Shown here one piece after another: positions 47,701-60,200 of a DNA stretch of 64,000 nt. Location of the stretch: contig CM060856.1 in assembly GCA_030737835.1 (NCBI GenBank), positions 19,589,941 through 19,653,940 of the forward strand, given 5' to 3'. The stretch's first letter is position 1. The number at the start of each line of letters is the position of its first letter. The translations under genes were made by a program, and so were the position numbers. This DNA comes from Acorus gramineus (taxonomy: Eukaryota; Streptophyta; Magnoliopsida; Acorales; Acoraceae). Below the pieces are notes generated by a model. That model worked only from the letters and a program-made list of their open reading frames with translations. It ran no database searches and was not told the origin of the DNA.

Positions 47701-50014
47701 AATTTTTATAGGTAGTACAAAACGGTACCAGGACCCATATTATGTAGTTAGATTTTCAATCAGAGCACTCCAACTCCCACAGGTAGCTAAAAACCAAAAT
47801 TTTAGCGACTCCGATCGAAAAAAAATAAGGCTTCAATTGACATAGGCACAACAAGTCAACCAGAGAAACCAGACCGGGCGGCTGCTTGGCCTCCTAGAGG
47901 AGAGGATGGCCACCCTAGGATACCAGTCGGTGGAGGACATATTCAATGACTTAGCCGACTTTCGCCAAGCCAAGACCTTGAAACAGGAAACCGCTGTCAG
48001 GACCCCCAAGGCTTACCTCACCCCTAATACCCCACCAACACCCAGTTTCTCTGTCAATCCGAGTCCATTTTCTGCCCCCTCATTTTCATTTAGTCCGCCT
48101 TCACCCGCGAATCCAATATTCCCGACACCTTCTGCCCCAGACCCCTACCAGGCCACGTGTAGCCCAGGACCACTGAACTACCCACCCCAGGCAAAAACGT
48201 TGGATGAAACCATCTGGAGAATCATCTACGAGATTAGCCCTTCTGCCCAAACACATGTCCCTAAACAATTTACGCCAAATCCCGTCGGTCAGTCTTTTGG
48301 AGGGATTCAAAGTTCTAAAATTTCGTTGGTATAATAGCCGTGGATACCCGGATGTTCATCTGACCGCATTCTACTTAGATTCTCGGCCCTTCCTAGACAA
48401 TCAGCCCCTTCCAGTTTTCCTATTCCAGAAGTCCCTAGAAGGAGAGGCACTGCAGTGGTTCTCCACACTCCCCATAGACCACCTCTTTAATTTCTCGGCT
48501 GTAAGCGAGAAGTTTTTAGGTCGCTACGGTTACCAACGAGTTAGAACCCCCTCCATCTCAGACCTCACAGTCGAAAGGATGAGACCCCGAGAGGAGTTCG
48601 AGCAATACATATCCCGGTGGCGCACCCTGGTCCACAAGACCGATCTGCAGTTAACAAAATGTCATGAGATTGACATAATGTTACAAAACCTCAATTCGGA
48701 GCTCCATACGAGTCTTTCGTATGGAGGCTCCATGACCTACCAGCTCTTGATATACCGCCACAACAGGATAACTCGTTGTGCAGTCCCACCCACGTCCCCA
48801 CCTATCAACCATAGGGTTGGACAATTGCCGCGAAAGGCTCAAACCCCCACGGTAGAGGGGATCACACTGCAAGTTTCGGCACTCTACCCGAACGGAGTGT
48901 GAGTCCCTGATCAAGGACCAGCTCTGAGACAGTATACACCCGGTTTGTCCGAATATGTGAAGCTTTGGCAAGCTACTTATAATTTCACTCCTCGACCAGT
49001 ACCCGCCCCTGTGCCGACACGACAAAACCACATAATCCAAAATCCCCCAGTCTAAAACCATAACCAAAACCAAGGCCAGACCAGAACTACCCCTGCCTAC
49101 TCAGCTCCCCCAAGGGCACAAAATTTAACTCCCACCAGCCCACACCAAGCCCTTACAACGAGGTCTCCCCTCCGTCATCCTATTGCCCGAGATGGTTAAG
49201 AAAGAGAGACTGCTATCCACCACTCCCGAAAACCCTAGCAAACATCTTAAAAACCTTTATAAGAACCAATAGTATCTCTTTACCTACGGCCAGACCATCA
49301 CCACCCAGTGCCAACAATGCCCGCTACTGCCCGTTCCATCAACATCATGGTCACACCATCAAACAATGTTTTCCATTCAGAGACATTGTTTATGACCTCG
49401 ATGAAGAAAGATGCCTGGATTGGGCAACCATTAGGGGGCTCAGGAGTAGCTCACCCTCAAAACCACAAGGAACACAGTTAGGCCCATTATCCAAACAAGG
49501 CCAGGCCCCAATGCGCCTAAACCCTACAACAAATACCAGAGCACAAGGCCCAAAACCTACCATACAGGCCTTGATAGAAGAACCAGAAAGCCTAATCTTC
49601 GGAAGCATCTACGTGGTAGGGGCTACAAACCACGAAGAACTACGTAGGATCATTCCAGGTGGTTTAATTCTTCTAGCACCTTCCCCTATGCACCCAAACC
49701 CTATAAGGCCCCTCCCCTCTCATATGGGGCTAGCACCAAAGCTTGGCCCCATCCTACCCATAAACCGAAACCTAAACCCACCAAAGAACCAGTTTTCTCA
49801 AACCACAGTTGACACTCTAAACCATCACACAACTCGAGCCGGAAGAATCTTTAACGATGTTCTTACCTATAGACGTCCCATGCCTGAAATGGAAACCGAA
49901 GAGGCCAATATTGGAGATAGAATCGACATCCTCGACTAACTCTGAAGAATCCCTGCAAAAATTTCCATCTTGGAGCTAATTGAAACCTCATAACATCACC
50001 AGCAGGAACTAAGG

Positions 50015-51121
50015 ATGGTTTTGGAGAGAGTCCAAGTTGACCCTCAAATCTCCACCCTAAATATGCCCGTGGCCTTAGCCTCTGCAAGTTTGGGACCCAT
50101 GATAACGTTTAGGCCCAAAGAAGAAATCCGTGACAAAATAATTAACACCTCAACCTTATGCATCACGGTTGACATCAAAGGGCATTCAGTAGATAAAATA
50201 CTAATCGATATTGGTGCAGGGGTCAACTTCATGTCACTACGCACTTTCGAACAGATTGGTGGGCATATCACCACACTCCTAGAAACGGATACTCGGATAT
50301 TCACCTATGACAAAACAACCCACCCAATTCTTGGTTTCAACGATTTCCAATTAAAAATAGGTTCCTTAGAAACAATCGTTGAAGCATACGTTTTAGAAAT
50401 GGACTCTGACTATAACATGATCTTAGGGCGAAAATGGCTAGCCTCAATCAAAGGGGTCTCTTCTCCGCTCCACCAGTGCTTAAAATTTTCCTCAAGAAAT
50501 CAGATAATCAAGATACGAGGAGACGCGATCAAAGAGCCCAAACCAGGGCTCACTAATGATGAGGCTATTGCCATAAAAACCATAAACTCAAAACCAAAAG
50601 AACCCACCATCCACATTTTAGACTTCCCACCCAATTGGATAGACCTTCAAGGGACACCTACCAACACAACAAGGACAAGTCACCCTAGACATAGGAACCG
50701 AGGTTGGCACATGATGGAATTCATGGGCCATATCCCGGGAAAAGCACTAGGACTAAGAAGAGATGGGATCTTAGAACCCATTAAACTACCAGTCTGGCCA
50801 GATAAGAAGGGTGTTGGCTCATTCACCCAACACCGCCATAAAAACTTAAAAACAAAATATAACTGGGAGTTATTTGAACACTTTGTAAAAGGAGCAAATG
50901 TGAAACAAACAGAAGAAAGCATACACACTCCTAGCCATCCATCAACCCCTGTCCAAGAAAGGGAGCTAGACTATCTCTCAGGCTCGCTGGACTGGTTATT
51001 CTCACACTCAAATAATTCCCCAAAATCACACACACCATCAATCAATAGAACTCCAAATAACAAAACACTCCCTCCTCGCAGTGCGCAAGCATGGCAACAA
51101 AGGAGCACCAACTGTTGGTGA
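50015..51121 (+). pseudogene. Protease region of Tat/Ogre-type copy 2
   Basis: An open stretch of 368 residues. A retropepsin fold is suggested by ITVDIKGHSVDKILIDIGAG, MSLRTFEQIG and the downstream MILGRKWLA. The active-site triplet reads D-I-G rather than D-T/S-G, so activity is doubtful. The C-terminal part contains a glycine-patch-like region (WHMMEFMGHIPGKALGLRRDG) before pol. This frame is not continuous with RT. Confidence 0.8.
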
Positions 51122-51606
51122 AAATTGGGGTGAAGTACCTACGGTAACCCAGTAAGTTGTAAATATTATTTGTCTTTTCAAAAAAAAAAATTAGGATGGA
51201 ACCTAAAACCCTAGGGTCTTTGTTTGACAAAGGCGACTTCACCTTGGCATGGCACCCCTTTAGCACAGACTCTAATCTCCTGAACAATCTACGAGGTCTA
51301 GCCAGCCAAACCAAACATTCCACCCCCAATACTCCCCTTGGAACGGCCAAACCCTCTAGAAGTCAAATACCTGATCACATCATTAACCATATAAAAGGAC
51401 ATAGTGACACCATCTTTGGCTTAGAAAAGTTTGAGTCCATAGTAATTATCGAAGAACCAGACCTGGATAACATAGAGAACTTAGATGACGGTCTACGAGT
51501 CTTCAAGATTTGCGATGAAGACAATGAGCAAGAAGAAGACATCTCTAAAGAATTTGAGCAAAGCCTACAGAAATTCGATGAGAGGACAGAATAAGCAAAC
51601 GAGAAA
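51122..51606 (+). pseudogene. Acidic linker between protease and RT
   Basis: 51196-51594 is readable and Glu/Asp-rich at its end (EDNEQEEDISKEFEQ). It probably belongs to the same polyprotein. A frameshift or stop at 51119-51190 separates it from protease; an A run at 51180-51190 lies here. Confidence 0.55.
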
Positions 51607-53142
51607 ATGGAAGAACTGAATCTTGGGACTAATGCTAGTCCTAAAGTAGTTTTAATCAGTACAGAGTTGAAACCAGAAGAAAAGGAAGGTCTGGTTAAAA
51701 TATTGCGCGAGTATATTGACGTTTTCGCTTGGTCTTATGAAGACATGCCCGGGCTCGATACTTCATTGGTCGAGCATAGATTAATTTTAGAGCCTAATGC
51801 AAAGTCAGTAGAACAAAAACTAAGACGCCTCCATCCAGAGGCGGCCTTGAAAATCGAAGATGAGGTGGACAAACTCTACCAGGCTAAATTTATTCGGGTA
51901 GTCTTATACTTAAAATGGGTAGCTAATATTGTTCCAGTATCCAAGAAAGACGGCAAAATCCTAGTATGCATCGACTTCAGAGACCTTAACCGGGCATGTC
52001 CAAAGGATGACTTTCCGCTACCACACATCGACCTCCTCGTCAATAATACAGCTGGATATGAAATGCTCTCCTTTATGGACTATTTTTCTGGGTACAATCA
52101 AATTCGGCTAGCAGAAGAAGGCCAAGAGAAGACCTCTTTCATCACACCGTGGGGAACTTACTGTTATGTAGTGATGCCTTTCAGGCTTAAAAAGGCTGGT
52201 GCAACATATCAGAAGGCAATGACCTCTGTATTTCATGATATGATGCATAAGTTAGTAGAGGTGTATGTGGATGATATCCTAGTTAAATCTAAAACTCGGA
52301 TAGGACATGAAAAAGTACTTCGACTAGTTCTGCATCTATGTAGGGAATTTACATTTAAAATGAACCCGAAGAAATGCCGCTTTGGTGTCTCTTCAGGGAA
52401 ACCCTTAGGATTCATCTTAAGTAAAAGGGGAATTGAGATTGACCCAACTAAAGCCAGAGCCATTACCCAAATGCCCCTACCCAAAAACTTGAAGGAGTTA
52501 AGAGGACTCATCGGTCGTCTGCAATTCATTAGGCGCTTTATCTCACAGCAGGCCGAACAGTGTCACCCTTTTTACAAACGATTAAAAGAAGGGGTTAAGT
52601 TTACCTGGGCTAGTAAATGCCAACAAGCCTTCGATAATCTAAAGAAATACCTACTTAATCCCCCAGTTCTCTCAGCTCCAGTACCCGGACGACCCTTACT
52701 TCTTTACGTAGCAGCAACTGAGGAAGCCATTGGCGTCGTACTCGCACAACACGATGATATGGGAAGGAAAGAAAAGGCTGTTTACTATCTAAGTAAGACA
52801 CTAATTGAATACGAACGGGCTTATCCCCCCACATAGAAAACCTGCCTGGCGTTGCTATGGACTTCCCAAAAATTACGTCATTATTTCCTCGCTCACAAAG
52901 TCAAGTACTTTACAAAATTGGACCCACTAAGGTTGCTATTCGAGAAAGTTGTGCTGACCGGCCGCTTGGCCCAATGGCAAGTCTAGTTAAATGAATTTGA
53001 CATCACCTTTGTCACTCAGAAGTCTATCAAAGGCCAAGCCATTGCTGATCATCTCGCTCAACTCCCCCTCCCCGATTATGAACTAGTAAAGACCGACTTC
53101 CCTGACGAAGAAATATTCGCGTTCATTGAAGAAAAAGATAGG
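51607..53142 (+). pseudogene. Reverse transcriptase and RNase H of Tat/Ogre-type copy 2
   Basis: The open part 51607-52836 (409 residues) is a near-complete gypsy RT. It shows NIVPVSKKDGKI, DFRDLNRACPKDDFPLPHID, FMDYFSGYNQI, TPWGTYCYVVMPF and the catalytic YVDD at 52264-52275. Then comes KELRGLIGRLQFI. RNase H follows (LLYVAATEEAIGVVLAQ, YYLSKTL) with stops at 52834 and 52987, and ends in the linker that follows IADHLAQLPLP. The residues known to hold metal (the two Asp of YVDD, and a third Asp in FMDYF) are all present. It copies element RNA into DNA; as broken here it cannot yield a complete pol. Confidence 0.92.
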
Positions 53143-53819
53143 AAGACATAGACGTTGTACTTCGACGGAGCAGTCAATCAACAAGGGAGAGGGATAGGAA
53201 TAGCGTTAATTTCCCCCGAAGACGTCATCATCCCATTAGCATTTCAACTCACATTCAACGCCACCAACAACATTGCCGAATAGGAAGCTCTGATAGCATG
53301 TCTAAAGGCAACTTTTGCTTTAGGGGTTAAATATCTGGATATTATTGGTGACTCACTTTTAGTAATTCGCCAGACCTTGAGAAAATGCCAGACTAGAGAC
53401 CCAAAATTAAAGCCATATAGAGAACTGGCCATTGTCCTATTAAAACAATTTCGCAAAGTCACCCACATCTTTATACCCCGAACAGGCAATATTCTCGCAG
53501 ACTCCCTAGCCTCTTTAGCCTCATCACTTACACTTCCCATATCCAAGAAATTTGAAACAGTCACTATCCAAAGACTAGAAGAACCGGCCACCGAATTTCG
53601 ATATTGTAAAACCCAAGACCTCCTAAACCAACAAGATCAAAAAGAAGGAATCACCAATACCAAGGAAATCCTAGCCCTTGATCTAGAAGAAATGGACGAT
53701 GGGAATCCATGGTATTTCGATATAAAAAACTATCTCGAAGACGGTTCATTTCTGGGATATGCTACCAACAACGATCAAAGGATAGTCAAAAGAATAGCAG
53801 CCAAATACTGTCTCCGATG
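53143..53819 (+). pseudogene. Archaeal-type RNase H (aRNH) of Tat/Ogre-type copy 2
   Basis: A second RNase H, distinct from that next to RT. It starts TLYFDGAVNQQGRGIGIAL (catalytic Asp in YFDGA), then EALIACLKATFALGVKYL, IIGDSLLVIRQ (catalytic Asp in GDS) and ADSLASLAS. Two TAG stops (53149 and 53281) break the domain; the first stands where a tryptophan is usual. A second RNase H is known in Tat-lineage elements, which supports the assignment. Confidence 0.85.
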
Positions 53820-54955
53820 AGGATACTCTTTCGATCACCTTTAACAAAGAAGTACTCAGATGCTTGGACGACGAAGAAGCATACACTATGGTGGAGGAAG
53901 CTCACTTCGGGGTATGCAAAGGTCACGTCAATGCGCAAATGTTGGTGAAAAAAGTACTGAGGATGGGCTACTATTGGCCCACAGTCGAGGGAGACTACAA
54001 CAAATACGTTCGACGTTGTATTAAGTGTCAAACACATGCCAACAAAATACACACACCGGCATCTTCTTTACACCCTATGACATCCCCATGGCCATTTTAC
54101 ATGTGGACACTAGATGTAGTCAGATTGTTCCAAGACACGGTAGAAAACACTACCCAAAAAGCCTTCATTCTCACTGCCACCGAATACTTCACCAAATGGG
54201 CTGAAGCCGAGTCATATGTGGTAATTAAAATCTCCACCCTTGCCCGCTTCGTTTGCACCCATATCCTAGCATGGTTCGGTACTCCCAAAATGATCATAAT
54301 AGACAACGGCCCACAATTCATTTCCAAAGAGTTCTGAAACATCACATAAAACTCCACCATTCCACACCGTATTACCCTCAAGGAAATGTACAAGCAGAGA
54401 CCACCAACAAAACCTTACTTAGATCATCAAAAAGAAAGTAGAAACACACAAAGCTACTCACTGACTGACAAGTTAGTTGATGCCCTCTGGATTTACCGAA
54501 CCTCTATCCGCACACCCACAGGCCAGACCCCATACTCACTCACATTCGGGGTGGAAGTAGTAGTACCCTACGAAATTCTTATCCCATCCTTAAGGGTTGT
54601 TCTGGATGAAGACCTACAGATCGAAGAAGGAAGAGAAGCGCTTCTACTACGCCTTTAACTATTAGATGAGAAAAGGTTAAGAGCTGTAGAACATGCCCAT
54701 GCCTACCAAAGGAGGGTGGAAAGGGCATTTGAAAAGAAAGTAATTGAGAGAAAATTTAAAATTGGAGAGATGGTACTCAAGCAAATCATGTCATCAAAGC
54801 AGTCCCATCCAAAAGGCAAGCTACAACCCACATGGGAGGGACCCTATGTGATCACTCATGCCTACTCCGGAAATGCCTACCGCTTGGTGGATACCAAAGG
54901 AGTCGAAATCTCAGGTTCATGGAATGCACTTTATCTAAAGAAATTCCATGCATAA
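53820..54955 (+). pseudogene. Integrase of Tat/Ogre-type copy 2
   Basis: The zinc-binding N-terminal part has AHFGVCKGH and RRCIKCQ. In the catalytic core, Asp lies in FYMWTLDVV and IIIDNGPQFISKEF, and Glu in QAETTNK (54397-54410, in a shifted frame), so D,D,E is recognisable. The C-terminal part has YRTSIRTPTGQTPYSL and, at 54716-54955, RAFEKKVIERKF, GKLQPTWEGPYVI and a final KKFHA with TAA. Frameshifts near 54337 and 54400-54430 and a stop at 54656 break it. Confidence 0.88.
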
Positions 54956-57201
54956 AACTCTCAATACTTGAGAAATCTTATTCTTTCTTCATGTGAATTC
55001 CAGCATTTAGTGCTTGATGATAGGATTATAAGACTCTTAAAGATGACTAGTAATTTATTTGAACACATATTCACCAATCATGCCACCTCCATCACACCAG
55101 TATGACTTAGGGATTGGTTTACTTGATAAAAGGAAAAATTACCTACCCTGTAGATTGGGACAATTTTAAAACCTCAAAGCATCTCCCCTTTATTCTCGCT
55201 CTTATTCATATCAACCCCAAAGTCAATGAGAAATTACCCTGGACCTGGCATATGTCCCAAAACTGGCTCTGGCATCGTACAAACACTTCTAAAAGGGAAG
55301 TAGAAAATAACAGGGGTGAAAAACAGAAAACCCCCATGAAAAAAAAGGCAATGAGAGGCCAAAATAGTAAAATAACACCCAAACAAACGGGTTATACTCT
55401 CTATCAACGGCGCAATCGCCTACAAACAGTATATGCTTAACAAAAGACTATATTATCCACCTAAAACACGAATACACGCCCAGTGGGGTGTACTCTCCAC
55501 CCAAATAAAGAAGTGGTAAAAAGAAGAAAGCCAGATGGACCTAGAAATTAGGATATATGCCAGACTAGATTAATTCTAAAAATTCCCCAAGGAAGATATT
55601 ACCCTCACCCCTTGACCTCCTCTTTTATTTTTTCTGCAATGAGGATAGAATTGAACTATGTCTACTTGGAAGGCGAAATTTCAACCAAAGGTAGACCTCT
55701 CCCTATGTTTACAATAGCACACACCCTCACAAGAGTTCATTTAAAGTCTTGCTTATCTACACAGAAGCTTATTTGACTCAATTTTTGGTACATTCATGGA
55801 TTTCCCAGCATGTTTAGAATAATATGATCAAGCATTTGAGAGCCATGAACTTGAGAAATTGCCACCTTAAGCCAAAACCTTTCAAATGTAATCCTGGGTT
55901 GGACATAGGTGACCACAAGGGCCCCTCTTCAGGGACTTGATGGTATCTTTTACTTCAAAAGAAGATTGGAAACATTGCCCTCTCACTTGGAAAGTTGATT
56001 GAAGAATTAAAATGCTCCCTTATGCCACTCACACTTATGCATAAGCTTGTATTTTTCTTTTCCAAACACTTAGGCATTCAATTTTCTTAAAATATCACAA
56101 TTAGCTCCCCATACCAAAAGAAAATTGCCCCTATTACTCTTTTTTCATACCCTTCCACACATACTTGAGAAGGAAAATTGCCCCACTCTCACACACACCT
56201 AAAAAGTTTTTCCCACTCTCACATACTCTCACACTTAGAGTCACCTAGACTCCCTCCTTTTTTGCCGAGCACGGTTTCTCACACCTCTTCTCCTCGCTTT
56301 ACTTTCAATCACCTTAGTTGGGTTGTAGCCCTTGACAATTCGAGCAAGAGGGGCTCGAAAGTCAGTGCAGGGGCACAATCTGAACAAATTTGACACTTGG
56401 TTCATGGAAAGAATGTTTTTGCAGGTTTTAAAGGTTGATCAGGCACTCATGGGACTTTCAACAGTAGCAGCAAGCCAGTGGAATCAAAAGTCTGCCCTAG
56501 GCAAGGGGTGGCTAACCTACACTAACCTCCTAGACCCTGGTGGCTCATCTAGACTAGCAAGCTAGATTTAAAGAGCAAAACAAGCCAGTCCCAGGGCGGC
56601 TACCTCAAACATGCCGCCTTAGCCCTGACGGCTAAATTCCACAAGTCGGTGCCCTACAGGTGATTTTTACCTATCCAGGGGCCGCTAAAAAGAACTAGCC
56701 GCATGCCCCTGGGCGGCTAGCCTAGAGTAGCCGCCCCTCGCCTGCTACCCCAGATTGCACTGTCAATTCAGTTTAATCAACTCTTCAAACCTTCGAAAAC
56801 ATATTAGGAATATTTCTTTCCAAAACCTGTGCACACACATCCCATACACATACACACTCTCAAAACCTGTATAAAAACAAATCAAAACTAGCCAAAAACC
56901 AAAATCATATGCCAACCCACACATTCATACACCAAGCCTTTGCATATTCATTCATCTACTCACATGCTAAATCCATATACACACCCACCAATTAACAAAG
57001 CTTCAAATCAATAAAACAACTAAAAATATCCATGTCCACCTATATAAACCATCCATAAACTGAAGGAAGGTATAAATCGTTCATAAACAAAAAAACAAAC
57101 CTAAATCAAAATAAAAGAGAGTCTTTCAAAAGAAACCAACAAAAGAAAGACAAGGGTCTGCCAAGGAAGCTTTAATATGAAACTCTGCATCGTCGAAATA
57201 A
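54956..57201. other. Conserved non-coding segment between integrase and PMD gene (copy 2)
   Basis: It corresponds to 24136-26277 inverse. No coherent frame. Hairpin units include 56711-56736 (GGGCGGCTA arms around GCCTAGAG) and degenerate ones at 56590-56700. Sense and antisense transcripts would end here. Confidence 0.65.
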
Positions 57202-60200
57202 TCACCTAAGCCAAAAGAAGAAGAAAAAAAAAAGCATGAATTTCTTGCATACACATCATTCTGCTACCCAAAACCAAGACACAAGATTACCTTGGAGTAT
57301 TGCCATCATCTGTGGGAGGCTGGGTCGAAGGAGAAACATCCTGGCCTGGCTGAGAAGGTGGTGTTGGCTGAGGAGAAGACTGAACTTCTGGAACATCCGG
57401 AGCAGTAGGAGTCTCTCAAACCGAAGACACAGCCCTCGTATACCTCCCACGACTCTGAGTCACCGAAGGGCGAGAAGCTCTACTAAAAGTAGCCCTAGTT
57501 GCTAGAGAGGTAGAAATGGAGTACTCTTGCTCGATAGGAAGGAGGTCAAGATCTACCGCGGTCATGGCCCCTCCACCAACCAACTTTCCTCTCATAGTGG
57601 CCTCCCAGAGGTGGACTGGCTGGATATCTCGGTCCCTCCTCTCCAACCTCTGACGGACACAACTCTCTACTCCTCTAGATCGATCCTCCATCGCTCTTAA
57701 CCTCTCCTCAAGCTCCCGTGACCTCACCTCTATGGCCCGGAGCCTTTCCTCACCCATTCAGAGCGCTTCTCGGTCTCTATCTCCAACCGCCTGAAGGGAG
57801 CGGATCAGATCTCCCATTAAACAGCCAGGAACACCCGCCGAAGTCTCTAACTCTGAAACCCTCACCTGGAGGGAATCTTGCTCACGGCGTAAAGTGTCGA
57901 ACTCCTCCTCCCTAGACAATCTCTCAGACCTCAACTGATCCATCTCCTCGTCGGCCTTGATGGCCCTCTCTCTAGCATGGTCGAGCTATATCTGTGTGGC
58001 CAGGAGCTCACTCTGAACCATGCCCAATTCACTCATCAACTCGAGCTCTCGCTCAGAAACAATGGTCGGAGGAGGAGTAGAAGAAGAAGATGAGGCACCA
58101 TTAGCTCTCGCTCTCGACAGAGCATCCACCTAAACCCCGAGAACCCGCACCCGATCCTGCAACTGGCGCCTCTGAGAGCGCAAGCACTCTACCTGATCAA
58201 TCCTTGCCTAGAGATGCTTGTTAGCAACCTTGGGCTTCTTCTTCAACTCATTCAGCTCAACCTACACAAAGAAGACTTCTCTTAAATACATAAAGAGAAG
58301 AAGAGAGAGAGAAAAGAAAGAAAAAGAGAGAGAGAGAGAGAGAGAGAAAGGCTTTTTCTTACATAGGCATCTAGAATCTCCTCCTCCATAGTCCTGAGGA
58401 TGCTCACATACTCTTGGCAGTACTAGGCCATGTATTCCTTGTTGCTTGTCACCTCAGAGCGGCGTTCAACTAAAGTCCCTCTTTGGTCCCATCCCCTTAC
58501 ATATACTGCGTAGTTCCTCATGAGGTTCGTACCCTGAGGAATGCCAGCTACTGGGATCGGAGGACGCTTCATTAGAGAGTCGGGCACCCACTGATGGTGT
58601 CCAAGCTAGCGGACGACCCGACTGATCGAGTGAAAGACGACCTCGTTGAAGAAGATCAACCAGACATCCCTAGACAGCTCCTCAAGGACCGCCTCCTCCA
58701 TATAAGGACTCCAAGTCATCTACAAAATAGGATATCAAAGAGATAAGAAGAGAGCTTAGTCTGAAATTTGATAAAAGCAGAAGATCCAGAAATTATACCT
58801 CTTCTTCCTTCAAAATACGGAAGGCCTCTCAGAATTGCGCAAGACGACGCAGACGAGAAGACCCCGGAGGTGCCCACCTCATGGCACAAGGCAGAGTACG
58901 GTCGAAAGGCACCAGAGTCGGGCGGTCGATGGCAAAGTGCTCATACCCGAAGATCTGCAGGAAGAATACTATCAGAATTAAGTGAAACAAATCCAAAGAA
59001 AGATGTTCGTTTTCACCAACTTATACCTGGAGAAAAGCAGCGAAACCGCCAAGATTCTTGCCCCCGACCCTCTTCACCTTTTTCGACAACTCAACAAAGA
59101 GGTGAGCAAGCATGACCGCACCCTAGGTGAAACGGCCCATGGTCCCCAGGTCCCTCATCAACAGAAGGAAGTGTGATGAGACCTTGTCTGAGGCGGTCGA
59201 GAAGAGCACCCGCCCAAAGAAATAGAGGGAGAATGCTCGTAGCTCCCTCTGTGCACTCTATGGGCACGCAGCTATCTCTCTCGTCTCAATCATCTGGCGC
59301 CTCTACTCATAGCTAGTCGTGGCTTCACCCTTCTAGCGCCGCGTGAACGAACTGAGGCCGTATCACCTTGACAACTGATCAAGTGGGATCCGGTTCAGAG
59401 TCCTCTCTCGCTCAATGAACTCCCACTCTCATATCAACTCTCGGAATAGCGCCCTGAAGTCAAGACTGGTCACCGCAATCACCACCTCTCCCACAACTGG
59501 AAGACCGGTCATTCTCTAGACATCCTCCAAGGTCGGCATCACCGCACCGTTAGGAAGGATGAAGGTGCAGCTCTCTAGATCTCATCTCTCCACCAACGCC
59601 TCAAGATAAGGACGGTGGACATAGAATAACTCGATCAAAATGAAAGAGTGGAAGCCCGCTCAGTCCACCAGGTCCGTCTCCTCCTGCCTTAAGGCGTTAT
59701 ACCACCTCTTTGTCCCGTGCCACAAAGCGCGCACGCGATTCATTCGCTAAAAAGAACAGAGAAAGAGGTCAGTTCAACAAAGACAATCAAGAGGTAAGAA
59801 TCCTTTAAAATTCATTTAAAACCATGCTTAGTTGAAACATAAAAAATTAAACATCAAAGCATAAAAATAATAATAACAATAATAATAATAAATAAAAATA
59901 AATTCACCTCTTTTTACCCTAAACCAAAATAACTATCTTATCCCACCGTGGTCTACCTCTTTAAACAAACACTTAAACTAATCATAAAATCCCGTCGTAA
60001 GGAAATGCATGTAGAATTGTCCTTCTGCTAACTCATAAGCTATGCTCATATGTATGCAATCTCGCCATGATAACACATGCAGAAATCCTCTCAAACTTGT
60101 ATTAAATCCCGCCGTAATAACATATGCACTCATTCAAAATCCCATCATGATAATTCTAAAGTTATCATACTTGCATGCTTATTGAACTCACTCAAGACAC

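Larger units (their letters stand above)
38726..47853 (-). mobile_element. Solo LTR (gypsy, long-LTR family) in Tat gag, itself interrupted
   Basis: It starts TGTTGTGCCTATGTCA on the - strand (47853) and ends GTGACA (38726). AGTCA flanks both sides (38721-38725, 47854-47858). No internal region is present, so it is a solo LTR left by recombination between LTRs. Without its two insertions it is about 4.1 kb; roughly 410 bp of this is a second copy of the LTR start (47444-47853 repeats the beginning found at about 47340-47443). It is related to the LTRs of the 29112-38116 element but clearly a different family. Confidence 0.88.
38684..49940 (+). pseudogene. Gag of Tat/Ogre-type copy 2, split and decayed
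   Basis: The first 42 coding bases (38684-38725) are separated from the rest (from 47859) by the solo LTR insertion with its AGTCA duplication. After it the frame runs through a Pro/Ser-rich region to 48334, shifts, and continues in another frame at 48204-48902. There, gag core marks appear: FKVLKFRWYNSRGYPDVHL, LEGEALQWFSTLP and FEQYISRWR. Stops follow at about 48901 and 49054. A zinc-binding stretch YCPFHQHHGHTIKQC lies at about 49325-49370, as in Tat gag proteins. The end, 49511-49939, is again readable. Confidence 0.8.

Noticed and set aside
47906-48334. Independent Pro-rich protein gene
   Set aside because: It is the N-terminal part of Tat gag, continued after a frameshift by the gag core at 48204-48902.
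57416-57757. 113-residue - strand frame and its + strand shadow as a separate gene
   Set aside because: It is part of exon 5 of the antisense PMD gene.
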